Shown here in pieces: positions 41,993-51,260 of a DNA stretch of 64,000 nucleotides. Under the pieces are notes generated by a model that worked only from the letters and a program-made list of their open reading frames with translations, had not been told where the DNA came from and searched no databases. A program made the position numbers and the translations under genes. Within the stretch, counting starts at the first letter, position 1. Each line of letters starts with the position of its first letter. Origin of the DNA: Geobacter sp. UBA5730 (GTDB taxonomy: Bacteria; Desulfobacterota; Desulfuromonadia; Geobacterales; Pseudopelobacteraceae); NCBI GenBank assembly GCA_002419465.1, contig DIGE01000001.1, positions 4,636 to 68,635 on the forward strand, in the 5' to 3' direction.

Positions 41993-43183
41993 ATGCGTCT
42001 GACCCCCGCCATCGAACTGGAACACCGTTGCAAACGGCTGCAAGAACTGATGTCCCAAAACGGCCTGGATGCCGTGATCATCACCCAGAACGCTGACCTG
42101 TTCTATTTCACCGGAACCGTGCAGAGCGGTTGCCTCTACCTGCCCCGGCAGGGCCAGCCAGTCTACCTGGTACGTCGTGATGTAGCCCGGGCCCGTATGG
42201 AATCGGGGCTGAGGGAGGTGCTGGCCTTCGGCTCACCCAAGGATATCCCCGGCATCGTGGCCGGGTTCGGCTACCCGGAAGCCAAACGGATCGGCATGGA
42301 GTTTGATGTACTGCCGGTGGGGATGTTTGAGCGTTACCGTAAGGTCTGGCCAGCGGCCGAATTCTCTGACGCCACCCCGTTGATTCGCTTGGTACGGATG
42401 ATCAAGAGTCACTACGAGATTCACCTGATGCAGGACGCCGCCGATCAGGTTGATAAGGTCTACCAACGGGCAAAGGAGGTGATCCGGGCCGGCATGACCG
42501 ACCTGGAACTGGCTGCGGAACTGGAATATGTCGCCCGCCAACATGGGCACCTGGGGCTGATCAGGATGCGGGTTTATAATGGCGAGATGCTGTTCGGTCA
42601 TACCTTCTCCGGTAGCGACAGTGCTGTACCGGCCTACACCGACACCCCCTTCGGCGGGATGGGGCCATCCCCCTCCTTTGGTCAAGGGGCCAGTTACAAA
42701 CCGATCGGTCGCAATGAACCGATCATCATCGACTTCGCCGGCAGCATTGACGGCTATCTGGTGGACCAGACCCGCGTTTTTGCCATCGGCGGCTTGTCCG
42801 ATCGCCTGCGCAAAGGCTTTGACGATATGCTCAAGGTACAGGAGTTGATGAAACAGATCGCCTGTGCGGGTACCCCTTGGGGAGAAGTTTATGACCGTTG
42901 CCACAGCCTGGCCTGTGAGATGGGCTACGCCAACAGCTTCATGGGCGCCAAGGGTGCCCAGGTTTCCTTTATCGGGCACGGACTGGGGGTGGAGATCGAT
43001 GAGTATCCCTTCATCGCCAAGGGGTTCAAGGATCAGACATTAGAAACCGGCATGGCATGGGCCTTTGAACCGAAGGTGGTCTTCCCGGGTGAGGGAGCCG
43101 TCGGGATAGAAAACACCTTCTATCTCAGTAACGAAGGACTCAAGCAGCTAACGCATTCAGACGATTCCCTGGTCATTTTATAA
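41993..43183 (+). CDS. M24 family metallopeptidase (Xaa-Pro dipeptidase-like)
   Basis: The 396-residue protein is the second creatinase/aminopeptidase-fold protein of the window. The N-terminal domain has VIITQNADLFYFTGTVQSG; the catalytic domain shows IDFAGSIDGYLVDQTR with the metal aspartates, GHGLGVEIDEYPF with the histidine, FEPKVVFPG and VGIENTFYL with the glutamates. Sequence around the ligands differs from the 18.1-kb homologue, so they are not recent duplicates. The ATG at 41993 follows AAGGA at a long spacing of twelve bases. It may hydrolyse X-Pro dipeptides, but the substrate is not certain. Confidence 0.85.
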   Translation: MRLTPAIELEHRCKRLQELMSQNGLDAVIITQNADLFYFTGTVQSGCLYLPRQGQPVYLVRRDVARARMESGLREVLAFGSPKDIPGIVAGFGYPEAKRIGMEFDVLPVGMFERYRKVWPAAEFSDATPLIRLVRMIKSHYEIHLMQDAADQVDKVYQRAKEVIRAGMTDLELAAELEYVARQHGHLGLIRMRVYNGEMLFGHTFSGSDSAVPAYTDTPFGGMGPSPSFGQGASYKPIGRNEPIIIDFAGSIDGYLVDQTRVFAIGGLSDRLRKGFDDMLKVQELMKQIACAGTPWGEVYDRCHSLACEMGYANSFMGAKGAQVSFIGHGLGVEIDEYPFIAKGFKDQTLETGMAWAFEPKVVFPGEGAVGIENTFYLSNEGLKQLTHSDDSLVIL

Positions 43184-43209
43184 TCCCGTTTGAGCGTTAA
43201 AAAAATCTG

Positions 43210-43238
43210 TTGTAATTGGCTCTCGGCGGTGTTATAAG
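43210..43238 (+). promoter_or_regulatory. Predicted promoter of the citrate synthase gene
   Basis: TTGTAA (43210-43215) and TATAAG (43233-43238) with a 17-base spacer, giving a leader of about 85 bases before ATG 43330. Confidence 0.55.
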
Positions 43239-43329
43239 AAGCCACAATTATGTATACAGTATTTCATAACTATTGAAATAACAGTGCAAACAACTAAAAT
43301 TGCACAATCATCCTGAAAGGAGAAGAAGC

Positions 43330-44652
43330 ATGACTCTGAAGGAAACTCTCAAGCAGAAGATCGAGGAACATCGTCCCCGTACCGCACGTCTGGTCAAGGA
43401 ATTCGGCAAGGTCAAGATTGACGAGGTAACCATCGATCAGTGCATCGGCGGCGCCCGCGATGTTCGCTGCCTGGTAACCGACATCTCCTACCTTGATCCC
43501 CAGGAAGGTATCCGTTTCCGTGGCAAGACCATTCCCGAAACCTTTGAGGCACTGCCAAAGGCAGCCGGCTCAAAGTATCCTACCGTTGAGTCTTTCTGGT
43601 ATATGCTGCTTACCGGTGACGTGCCGACTCAAGCTCAGGTTGACGAAGTGGTTGCCGAGTGGAAGACCCGTCAAGAAGTACCCCAGTATGTCTTTGATGC
43701 CATTCGTGCCCTGCCCCGCGAAAGCCATCCGATGGTCATGTTGTCTGTAGGCCTCCTGGCCATGCAGAAAGACTCAAAATTTGCCGGTTTCTACAACTCC
43801 GGCAAGTTCAACAAGATGACTGCTTGGGAATCTGTCTACGAAGATGCCAGCGACATCGTGGCACGTATCCCGGTGGTTGCTGCCTTCATTTACAACCTGA
43901 AGTATCGTGGCGACAAGCAGGTTGCCATCGATCCCAGCCTGGACATGGGCGCAAACTTTGCCCACATGATTGGTCAGAAAGAAGAGTACAAGGATGTTGC
44001 CCGCATGTACTTCATCCTGCACTCCGACCACGAGTCCGGCAACGTATCGGCACACACCACTCACCTGGTGCACTCCGCGCTGTCTGACCCCTACTATGCA
44101 TACTCCGCAGGCCTGAACGGCCTGGCAGGCCCGCTGCACGGCCTGGCAAACCAGGAAGTTCTGGACTGGACTCTGAAGTTCCAGGAGAAGTACTGCAAGG
44201 ATGTAGAGCCAACCGCAGAGCTGATCAAAGCTGCTCTCTGGGATACACTCAACGCCGGTCAGGTTATCCCAGGTTATGGCCACGCTGTTCTGCGTAAGAC
44301 CGACCCGCGCTATACTTCACAGCGTGAGTTCTGCCTCAACACCCCGGGTCTCAAAGACTACCCGCTGTTCAAGGTTATCGCCATGATCTTTGAAGTTGCT
44401 CCTGGCGTTCTGACCGAGCACGGCAAGACCAAGAACCCCTGGCCGAACGTTGACGCACAGTCCGGTGTCATCCAGATGTACTACGGTCTGACCGAGTTTG
44501 AATTCTACACCGTGCTGTTCGGTGTAGGCCGCGCGCTGGGCTGCATGGCCAACATCACCTGGGACCGCGGTCTTGGTTACGCTCTGGAGCGTCCGAAGTC
44601 TGTTACTACTGCAATGCTGGAGAAGTGGGCTGAAGCTGGCGGCCGCAACTAG
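43330..44652 (+). CDS. gltA: Citrate synthase, eukaryote-like type
   Basis: The 440-residue enzyme condenses acetyl-CoA and oxaloacetate at the entry of the TCA cycle. Catalytic residues appear as His in GLAGPLHGLANQEVL, His in VIPGYGHAVLRKTDPRY and Asp in WPNVDAQSGVIQMYYG. These contexts and the length are those of the eukaryotic-type enzyme reported for Geobacteraceae rather than the E. coli type. AAGGAG lies seven bases before the ATG. Codon use in this gene is simple and biased (many AAG, CTG, GAA), suggesting high expression. It is monocistronic with a strong terminator. Confidence 0.95.
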   Translation: MTLKETLKQKIEEHRPRTARLVKEFGKVKIDEVTIDQCIGGARDVRCLVTDISYLDPQEGIRFRGKTIPETFEALPKAAGSKYPTVESFWYMLLTGDVPTQAQVDEVVAEWKTRQEVPQYVFDAIRALPRESHPMVMLSVGLLAMQKDSKFAGFYNSGKFNKMTAWESVYEDASDIVARIPVVAAFIYNLKYRGDKQVAIDPSLDMGANFAHMIGQKEEYKDVARMYFILHSDHESGNVSAHTTHLVHSALSDPYYAYSAGLNGLAGPLHGLANQEVLDWTLKFQEKYCKDVEPTAELIKAALWDTLNAGQVIPGYGHAVLRKTDPRYTSQREFCLNTPGLKDYPLFKVIAMIFEVAPGVLTEHGKTKNPWPNVDAQSGVIQMYYGLTEFEFYTVLFGVGRALGCMANITWDRGLGYALERPKSVTTAMLEKWAEAGGRN

Positions 44653-44680
44653 GCACCGTCTGCTACACCTGAAACACCTA

Positions 44681-44708
44681 GGGGGATGCGAAATCGCATC
44701 CCCCTTTT
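44681..44708 (+). terminator. Terminator after gltA
   Basis: Stem GGGGGATGCGA/TCGCATCCCCC followed by TTTT (44705-44708). Confidence 0.88.
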
Positions 44709-44809
44709 GATGTAAAACCATTCAGACCATGTTGTTATGACTTACCAGCGCCCCCCCTAAAAACCGGCATACGTTTTCGAGAAAGGCCTGCCTGGTTTCC
44801 TTCCAGCTG

Positions 44810-46177
44810 TTAACGGTTATCTGACGGTGTCAAGCCATACTGCAACAGCTTGCGCTGTAAAACAGTACGCTCCAGATCAACAGCACGGGCTGTTGCAGCC
44901 AGATCCCATTGATGAGCTTGTAGCTGGTCCTTCAGAAACTGCTGTTCAAACTGTTCCCGCGCCCCTCTGAAACTGCAGCCGTGCTCCGGCAACAGGTCAT
45001 GCGCCGGGATCTCTTCTGAATCAACCAACAAAGGGATATCCTCAGCTGTAATCACCGGTGAGGATGCCATAATCAAAATCCGTTCAACGATATTCTTCAA
45101 CTCGCGGGTGTTACCGGGCCAGCCGTACTGCTGCAACAGAACCATGGCCTCTTCATCAAACTGCCGCGGTTCCCAGCCTTCGTGGCGATGGAACTGATTG
45201 ACAAAATGCCGTACCAGATGGGGAATATCCTCACGCCGTTCCCGCAACGGAGGCACCATCAACGGGACAACATTTAACTGCTGAAAGAGGTCGCGCAAAA
45301 ACAGGCCGTTGTGGATCAAGTCAGCGAGTGGCAGAGCTGTCGCAACGATCACCCGGACATCCACCCATACCGGTCGGCTGCCGCCTTGTCTCACAAAATT
45401 ACGCTCTCGCAGGATATGCAGCAAGCTGCCCTGCGCCTTGATCGGCAGTTCATGAATTTCATCCAGAAAGATGTAACCGCCATCTGCCAGATCAAATTTA
45501 CCTTTGCGCAGACTGGTGGCGCCGGCAAAGGCTCCCTTCTCATAGCCGAACAATTCACCCTCCAATAACTCACCTGGAATGGCGGCGCAGTTCACGGCAA
45601 TAAACGGCTTCGTGCGACGCGGGCTATACTGGTGAATCGACCGGGCCACCAACTCCTTACCTGCACCTGCCTCACCGAAGATCAGCACCGGAGTACCGGC
45701 CGGCGCTACGCGGTGCACCTGGTCCCGCAGCTGTTTCACAGCCGCCGAGCATCCGACCAGCTCATGTTCTTCGTAGGAAGCCCGGCGTAAGACCTCGATT
45801 TCCTTGTAGAGCTCTTTGAAGTTGAGGGCGTTGGTGATGGTGATCAGCACCTTGTCCAGAGAGAAAGGTTTTTCAACAAAATCATAGGCACCCAGCTTGG
45901 TGGCCTTGACCGCCGTTTCGATAGTACCGTGACCGGACATCATCACCACCGTCAGGTCAGGCAGCAGGTTTTTCAACCGTTCCAGGGTCTGAATACCATC
46001 CAACCCAGGCATCCAGATATCCAGCAGCACCAGATCGGGTACTTCTTCACGTGCTATTTCAAGGGCTTCGGTGCCGTTATCGGCGGTCAGCACCTGATAC
46101 CCTTCATCCTCCAAGATGCCGGTCAAGGAACGGCGGATATCCTCTTGATCATCCACAATCAGGATCTGATTCGACAT
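44810..46177 (-). CDS. ntrX: NtrX-like response regulator with degenerate sigma-54 activation motifs
   Basis: The 455-residue protein has a receiver domain (phosphoacceptor Asp53 in LLDIWMPG, Lys103 in VEKPF), an AAA domain at about 140-380 and a Fis-type HTH at the C terminus (DLAATARAVDLERTVLQRKLLQYG). Walker A is FGEAGAGKELVA and Walker B YIFLDEIHELP. The sigma-54 contact loop reads GAFAGA (215-220) instead of GAFTGA, and the arginine-finger position in DLFQQLNV is Gln300, not Arg. Gene order with the NtrY-like kinase (21-base gap) supports the NtrYX family, in which such loss is known from alphaproteobacterial NtrX. It may bind DNA without activating sigma-54. Confidence 0.85.
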   Translation of the reverse strand: MSNQILIVDDQEDIRRSLTGILEDEGYQVLTADNGTEALEIAREEVPDLVLLDIWMPGLDGIQTLERLKNLLPDLTVVMMSGHGTIETAVKATKLGAYDFVEKPFSLDKVLITITNALNFKELYKEIEVLRRASYEEHELVGCSAAVKQLRDQVHRVAPAGTPVLIFGEAGAGKELVARSIHQYSPRRTKPFIAVNCAAIPGELLEGELFGYEKGAFAGATSLRKGKFDLADGGYIFLDEIHELPIKAQGSLLHILRERNFVRQGGSRPVWVDVRVIVATALPLADLIHNGLFLRDLFQQLNVVPLMVPPLRERREDIPHLVRHFVNQFHRHEGWEPRQFDEEAMVLLQQYGWPGNTRELKNIVERILIMASSPVITAEDIPLLVDSEEIPAHDLLPEHGCSFRGAREQFEQQFLKDQLQAHQWDLAATARAVDLERTVLQRKLLQYGLTPSDNR

Positions 46178-46198
46178 ACGTTGTGCTCCTCCTCAGAT

Positions 46199-48418
46199 CT
46201 ATTGTACAGCAGGCAACTCGATCACGAAACAGGATCCGCTGGGCCGGTTGTCTCGAACCCGGATAAACCCGTTATGATCGGCGATAATACTGGCGACAAT
46301 GGCCAATCCCAGTCCGGTACCATGTTTTTTTGTAGAGACATAGGGTTCAAAAATCCGGGTCTTGAGTTCAGCTGGAATTCCGGGACCGTTATCAGCAATG
46401 CTGCACGAGACCATCTTCAACTCGGCATCATAGAGCGTGGTAATGGTGATAGCCCCTCTCCCCTCCATGGCAGCCAGAGCATTTTCCAGCAGATTGATAA
46501 GAACCCGCTTAATCTGGTCGCGATCCAACCTGATGGCCGGTAGTAGTTCATCAGGGGTGAAGTTGAACGAGACTTCACGATGGGCCTCCTGATAGAGTGT
46601 CAGGGTTTCCCGTACCAAACTGTTCAGATCGTTAGGGGTCGGCTGCACAGCGGGCATCCGGGCGAAATTGGAGAACTCGTTGACCAGCACCTTGAGTTCA
46701 TCCACCGACTTGCTGATCATGGCCGTACACTCATCAAAGACAACACCCTCAGGATCATTGCGGAACCTCTCCAAAAAACGTTTTCTCAAACGCTGGGCCG
46801 AAAGTTGGATCGGAGTCAACGGGTTTTTTATCTCATGGGCAATCCTGCGGGCTACTTCACGCCAGGCAGCCATCCGCTGCCCCTTCATCATTTGGGTCAA
46901 GTCGTCAAGCACCAGTACCGAACCAAGAAACTCCCCCTGTTCGTCCCGTAACATCGTCAGGTTCATCTGCAACACCCGCCGTTCACCACGCATTTCAAGG
47001 CTGATCTGGCGAGCAATAGAGTCTTGACGAGTGAGCGCCATGTCCCGTAACGACTCCTTGACGATGTCAAGGTGTGCATCCCGCAGGACGTCACGAAAGT
47101 GACAACCCAACACCTGGGCGGTGTTGATATGCAATAAACGTTCAGCAGATTTATTAATGGTCGTGACCATGCCTGCCTGGTCAACCGAGATCACACCGGC
47201 TGCAACGTGGCGCAATACTATCTCCATATAACGACGCCGGGCCTCGATCTCATGGTTGATACGGATCAACTCGAGATTCGAACTGTTCAGCGCTCGCTGT
47301 TTACCACGCAAATCGGCAGCCATAATATTAAAAGAACGCACCAGCATGCCGATCTCATCAGCGCCTTCCGCATCAATCCAGACGTCAAGATCACCCTCTG
47401 CCACAGCACGGGTGCCCTCCACCAGCTCCTGAATCGGTTTCGTCATACTATTCGCGAGATAGATTCCGATCCAGAACGCTAAAAAAACGATCACCGAGGC
47501 GATCAGAAACAGGGTCAGCAAATATCCACCGGTGATCGGGCTTTTAAGCAGTTTCAGGCGGCGGAACTCCTGATAGGACGAGGATATTTCCTTCATCTTG
47601 CTGACCAGGGAGTAAGGAACGTAGTAGTTAACCACCACCACTCCCACCACATCACGATCATTGTAGGTGGAGAAGATCGGCACAATGCCACGAATCAGGT
47701 CGGCTTTGCCAACGGAATTTATCTTGGTTAGCTCTCGCCCTGCCAAAGCCTGCTTTATATCTTCAGAGTTTGGGCTGGTGTTTTCGGCACGAGGCACGTC
47801 CGGATTTGATGCCCGTACAAGCTCCTCCCGCTGGGAGGAAAAAACCTCAACGATCCCCAGGTTGTATTCCTTCTGTTTCTCCCGGACGAACTGTTTGAGT
47901 TGCGGCAAGCTATCATCGTTGAGTAACCGGTCATGCTGAATCACCTCGCTAAGCCGCCGGGCATACAACAATGCGTTACTGGCTGAGTTACGATAATAGG
48001 TCTGTGCAACCTCCAGTGACTCATTCAGCGCACTTTCCACCTGGACGTTAAACCAGTTTTGAACACTGTTGGTGATGAAACTGGCTGAAGCAAAAAATAA
48101 TAGCATGGTGGGAACCAGTGAAAGCCCCACAAACGAGATGACCAATTTGGTACGCAGACGCTTAGCCAGGGGGTTTGAGCGATTCTCAACCAGTAATTTC
48201 AACATGTTACGGCTAATCAGATAGACCAGCAGTACAACCAGTAAAATAATGACATTAATCATCACGAAGATAACGACGTTACTGGCCAGCGGAGCATTAG
48301 AGCTGAGCTGGGTCAGGCGAATCTCCACACCGGTCAGCAACACAATCAGCAGGATTGCCATCAGTATAATGGCGCCCTCCCTGATCCGTTTTTTACGCTC
48401 AACTCCGGTTAACTGCAT
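46199..48418 (-). CDS. ntrY: NtrY-like membrane sensor histidine kinase
   Basis: The 739-residue protein has N-terminal membrane helices (MAILLIVLLTGVEI, VIFVMINVIILLVVLLVYLI, LVPTMLLFFASASF), a periplasmic sensor loop, a further helix (FLIASVIVFLAFWIGIYLA), HAMP, a PAS domain near 375-480, the phosphoacceptor box REVARRIAHEIKNPLTPIQL and the ATPase motifs NLLENALAAMEG, DNGPGIP and GTGLGLAIV. The layout is that of NtrY. It is presumably the partner of the regulator encoded 21 bases downstream. ATG 48418 begins the usual NtrY-style start; the open frame extends further but overlaps the divergent promoter. Confidence 0.88.
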   Translation of the reverse strand: MQLTGVERKKRIREGAIILMAILLIVLLTGVEIRLTQLSSNAPLASNVVIFVMINVIILLVVLLVYLISRNMLKLLVENRSNPLAKRLRTKLVISFVGLSLVPTMLLFFASASFITNSVQNWFNVQVESALNESLEVAQTYYRNSASNALLYARRLSEVIQHDRLLNDDSLPQLKQFVREKQKEYNLGIVEVFSSQREELVRASNPDVPRAENTSPNSEDIKQALAGRELTKINSVGKADLIRGIVPIFSTYNDRDVVGVVVVNYYVPYSLVSKMKEISSSYQEFRRLKLLKSPITGGYLLTLFLIASVIVFLAFWIGIYLANSMTKPIQELVEGTRAVAEGDLDVWIDAEGADEIGMLVRSFNIMAADLRGKQRALNSSNLELIRINHEIEARRRYMEIVLRHVAAGVISVDQAGMVTTINKSAERLLHINTAQVLGCHFRDVLRDAHLDIVKESLRDMALTRQDSIARQISLEMRGERRVLQMNLTMLRDEQGEFLGSVLVLDDLTQMMKGQRMAAWREVARRIAHEIKNPLTPIQLSAQRLRKRFLERFRNDPEGVVFDECTAMISKSVDELKVLVNEFSNFARMPAVQPTPNDLNSLVRETLTLYQEAHREVSFNFTPDELLPAIRLDRDQIKRVLINLLENALAAMEGRGAITITTLYDAELKMVSCSIADNGPGIPAELKTRIFEPYVSTKKHGTGLGLAIVASIIADHNGFIRVRDNRPSGSCFVIELPAVQ

Positions 48419-48480
48419 ACCATGCCCCGCCCAGTTGTTATCTGCCCATATGGCTGTTAGAGTAGCACAACAGGATAGCC

Positions 48481-48508
48481 TTGCAAACCGTAAAGCGGCT
48501 GCTATACT
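48481..48508 (+). promoter_or_regulatory. Predicted promoter of the YaaR-family gene
   Basis: TTGCAA and TATACT with a 16-base spacer, 35 bases before the ATG. Confidence 0.55.
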
Positions 48509-48543
48509 GTCTTCACAAAGGGTATGGCGTTTGAGGAGCAATC

Positions 48544-48996
48544 ATGAAGATTCGAGACACGAGTCCTGACCCACTCAGAAGAAACAATGCATCTACACCA
48601 GCTGCCCGCAGGGAGGGCAGCGGTCTCTTCTCACTCTTTGCCTCGGAGCTTAAAACGATACAGGTGGAAGGAGCCAATTATGACCACGACATCAGTGAAC
48701 TGCGCAAGGAGATCGACGTTGCAGGCCAGATGCTGGAACGTGAACCGACACTCCCAAACTTTAAACGTTTCAGAGAACTATTGAGCCGCTTGGCAAAACG
48801 TATCTCAAACGAGGCCTACCGCCTCGAGAAGGTCGGTGGCACACCGATGAATCCTCGCTACTATGAAATCATCACGGTGATTGATAAGGAGGCTGATAAA
48901 CTGTATCAGTTGATTGTCAGCGAGCAGAAGGACCGGATGGCTATCACTGCTTCGGTGATCGGTATCAAAGGGTTAGTCGTTGATCTGGTGACATGA
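48544..48996 (+). CDS. YaaR family protein (DUF327)
   Basis: The 150-residue protein matches the DUF327/YaaR pattern: a variable N terminus, then FSLFASELK, a helical core (LRKEIDVAGQMLEREPTLPNFKRFRELLSRLAKRISNEAYRLEK) and the conserved C-terminal IKGLVVDLVT. The function of YaaR is not known to me; it is widespread in Firmicutes and present in Geobacter relatives. GAGGAG lies five bases before the ATG. It is divergent from ntrY and convergent with rplQ across a terminator. Confidence 0.82.
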   Translation: MKIRDTSPDPLRRNNASTPAARREGSGLFSLFASELKTIQVEGANYDHDISELRKEIDVAGQMLEREPTLPNFKRFRELLSRLAKRISNEAYRLEKVGGTPMNPRYYEIITVIDKEADKLYQLIVSEQKDRMAITASVIGIKGLVVDLVT

Positions 48997-49014
48997 ACAT
49001 TCAAAAAACGGAAC

Positions 49015-49046
49015 AAAAAAACCCGACAATAACTGTCGGGCTTTTT
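49015..49046. terminator. Bidirectional terminator between the YaaR gene and rplQ
   Basis: Stem CCCGACA/TGTCGGG (49022-49040), with seven A on the left and five T on the right, so it can stop transcripts from both sides. Confidence 0.8.
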
Positions 49047-49068
49047 GACTTTTAACCATCATAGCGAA

Positions 49069-49455
49069 CTAGGCGGCTTGCTTTCCCTTGGGAGCAACCT
49101 CTTCCTGAACCAACTCGATCACCGAGAGGGATGCAGCATCACCCAGACGTTGCCCCAGCTTGATGATCCGGGTATAACCACCCTGACGGTCCTTGTAACG
49201 AGGTGCAATGGTACTAAACAGCTTAGTGACCACCGATTTTTCGCGAATACAGGCTGCAGCCTGACGCATGGCATGAAGATCACCACGCTTGCCGAGTGTA
49301 ATCATCTTCTCAGCTACGGAACGAATCTCTTTTGCCTTGGCATCAGTGGTAACCACCCGCTCATGATTGAGCAGGGAAGTGACCATATTCCTGAACATTG
49401 CAATCCGGTGGCTAGTAGTACGGCCAAGCCTTCTGCCTGCTTTATTGTGACGCAT
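49069..49455 (-). CDS. rplQ: 50S ribosomal protein L17
   Basis: The 128-residue protein shows the L17 signature HNKAGRRLGRTTSHRIAMFRNM and RIIKLGQRLGDAA. It binds 23S rRNA near the tunnel exit. It is the last gene of the alpha operon, 45 bases after rpoA, and ends at the bidirectional terminator. Confidence 0.95.
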   Translation of the reverse strand: MRHNKAGRRLGRTTSHRIAMFRNMVTSLLNHERVVTTDAKAKEIRSVAEKMITLGKRGDLHAMRQAAACIREKSVVTKLFSTIAPRYKDRQGGYTRIIKLGQRLGDAASLSVIELVQEEVAPKGKQAA

Positions 49456-49500
49456 CGGTTCTTCCTTTCTGCAATTGGTACGTACTGTGGTCCTGTGGAC

Positions 49501-50523
49501 CTATTCTTCTTCTTTTTGCTCGCCGCGCAACCGCTTGATCACTTCAGGGTCAGGAAAATTATCCAGACGCATACCGAAGGTCAGGCCCATATCGGTCAGG
49601 ATGTCCTTGATCTCATTCAAAGACTTCCTTCCGAAATTCTGCGTCTTCAACATCTCTGCCTCAGACTTGGAAACCAGCTCACCGATCAGCTTGATGCCGG
49701 CATTTTTGAGACAGTTGGCAGAACGAACCGACAACTCAAGTTCATCAACGGTGCGGTAAAGGTTCTCGTTTACCTTGGCATCATCATCAGCAGCCTCTTC
49801 CAGATACTGGGGCTCGGACTCCTCATCAAAGTTGATAAAGATGGTCAGCTGCTCCTTGACGATCTTGGCTGCAAACGCAATAGCATCCTCAGGCTTGACA
49901 CTGCCATCGGTCCAGACTTCCATGGTCAATTTATCATAGTCAGTCATCTGGCCAACACGGGCGTTGGAAACCACAAAATTAACCTTGGTGATCGGCGAAA
50001 AGATTGCATCGATCGGAATGGTACCCACCGGAGCCTTCTCGTCGCGATTACGGTCTGCCGGGACATACCCTTTGCCGATCTTCAGGGACATCTCCACCTC
50101 AAGGACAGCATCCTTGCCGCAAGTGGCGATATGATGATCAGGATTCATGATCTCAACATTATGAGGGACCATGATGTCGCTGGCCTTAATCAGGCCTTCG
50201 CCTTTGTGGATGATACGAATGGTGGCCTGGTCTGAGCCGTGCAACCGTAAACGCACACCTTTAAGGTTCAGAATAATATCAGTGACATCCTCAGTTACGC
50301 CGGGGATGGATGAAAACTCGTGTTGTACGCCTTTGATCCGAACCGAGGTAATGGCAGCGCCCTGCAACGACGAGAGCAATACACGCCGCACAGAGTTACC
50401 CAGCGTAGTACCAAAGCCGCGCTCAAACGGCTCGGCGTAGAACTTTCCATAAGTGCTGGAAAGGGTCTCCTTCTCAACCTGCAGTTGTTTCGGTTTGATC
50501 AAATCACGCCAATTTTTATACAT
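49501..50523 (-). CDS. rpoA: RNA polymerase alpha subunit
   Basis: The 340-residue protein has the N-terminal dimerisation domain (GFGTTLGNSVRRVLLSSLQGAAI) and the C-terminal domain that contacts UP elements and activators (LKNAGIKLIGELVSKSEAEMLKTQNFGRKSLNEIKDIL). Length is normal. It follows rpsD by 67 bases and precedes rplQ in the alpha operon. Confidence 0.97.
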   Translation of the reverse strand: MYKNWRDLIKPKQLQVEKETLSSTYGKFYAEPFERGFGTTLGNSVRRVLLSSLQGAAITSVRIKGVQHEFSSIPGVTEDVTDIILNLKGVRLRLHGSDQATIRIIHKGEGLIKASDIMVPHNVEIMNPDHHIATCGKDAVLEVEMSLKIGKGYVPADRNRDEKAPVGTIPIDAIFSPITKVNFVVSNARVGQMTDYDKLTMEVWTDGSVKPEDAIAFAAKIVKEQLTIFINFDEESEPQYLEEAADDDAKVNENLYRTVDELELSVRSANCLKNAGIKLIGELVSKSEAEMLKTQNFGRKSLNEIKDILTDMGLTFGMRLDNFPDPEVIKRLRGEQKEEE

Positions 50524-50590
50524 TTATTTCCTCCCCTCAAGGGGTCATACACTGAATTGTATCGTGTTCAGTGTTACAGGCTACCGTGAC

Positions 50591-51217
50591 TTACTTGGAA
50601 TACAGTTCGACGATCAGTTGTTCCTGGATCGGCGTCACGATATCTTCACGCACCGGCAACGATTTAACTGTCCCCTTAAAGGCATCGCGGTCCAGCTCCA
50701 ACCACTGGGGTACACCGCGACGCACCACGGCATCCATGGAGTCGCTGATGGCTGCTACCGTCCGGCTCTTTTCGCGCAAATCAACCACATCACCCGCTTT
50801 GACCTGCATGGAGGGGATGGTGGCTTTGCGGCCATTCAAGGTAAAGTGACCATGACGGACCAGCTGACGGGATTCTGCACGGGACGAAGCAAACCCCAGA
50901 CGGTAAACGACGTTGTCGAGACGGCGCTCTAAGAGCGACAGCAGATTGGCGCCAGTAACACCCTTCATCCGGTCAGCGCGACCGAAGTAGCTGCGGAACT
51001 GCTTCTCAAGCAGACCATACAGACGCTTAACCTTCTGCTTCTCACGCAACTGGGTACCGTAGTCAGATATCTTAGTGCGACCTTGGCCATGTTGGCCCGG
51101 AGGATAGTTACGGCGCTTCATAGCGCACTTGTCAGTGTAGCAGCGGTCCCCTTTCAGGAACAGCTCCATGTTTTCTCTTCTGCACAAACGGCAGGATGGT
51201 CCAGTATACCTAGCCAA
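50591..51217 (-). CDS. rpsD: 30S ribosomal protein S4
   Basis: The 208-residue 16S rRNA-binding primary assembly protein has the S4 RNA-binding domain (RRLDNVVYRLGFASSRAESRQLVRHGHFTLNGRK). Its N terminus keeps a four-cysteine zinc motif (CRLC and CYTDKC), the C+ form. It is the usual repressor of the alpha operon in other bacteria. Confidence 0.96.
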   Translation of the reverse strand: MARYTGPSCRLCRRENMELFLKGDRCYTDKCAMKRRNYPPGQHGQGRTKISDYGTQLREKQKVKRLYGLLEKQFRSYFGRADRMKGVTGANLLSLLERRLDNVVYRLGFASSRAESRQLVRHGHFTLNGRKATIPSMQVKAGDVVDLREKSRTVAAISDSMDAVVRRGVPQWLELDRDAFKGTVKSLPVREDIVTPIQEQLIVELYSK

Positions 51218-51260
51218 GGCAACCTCCTATAACAGTATCAGGCAAAGAATAGCGTATGAA

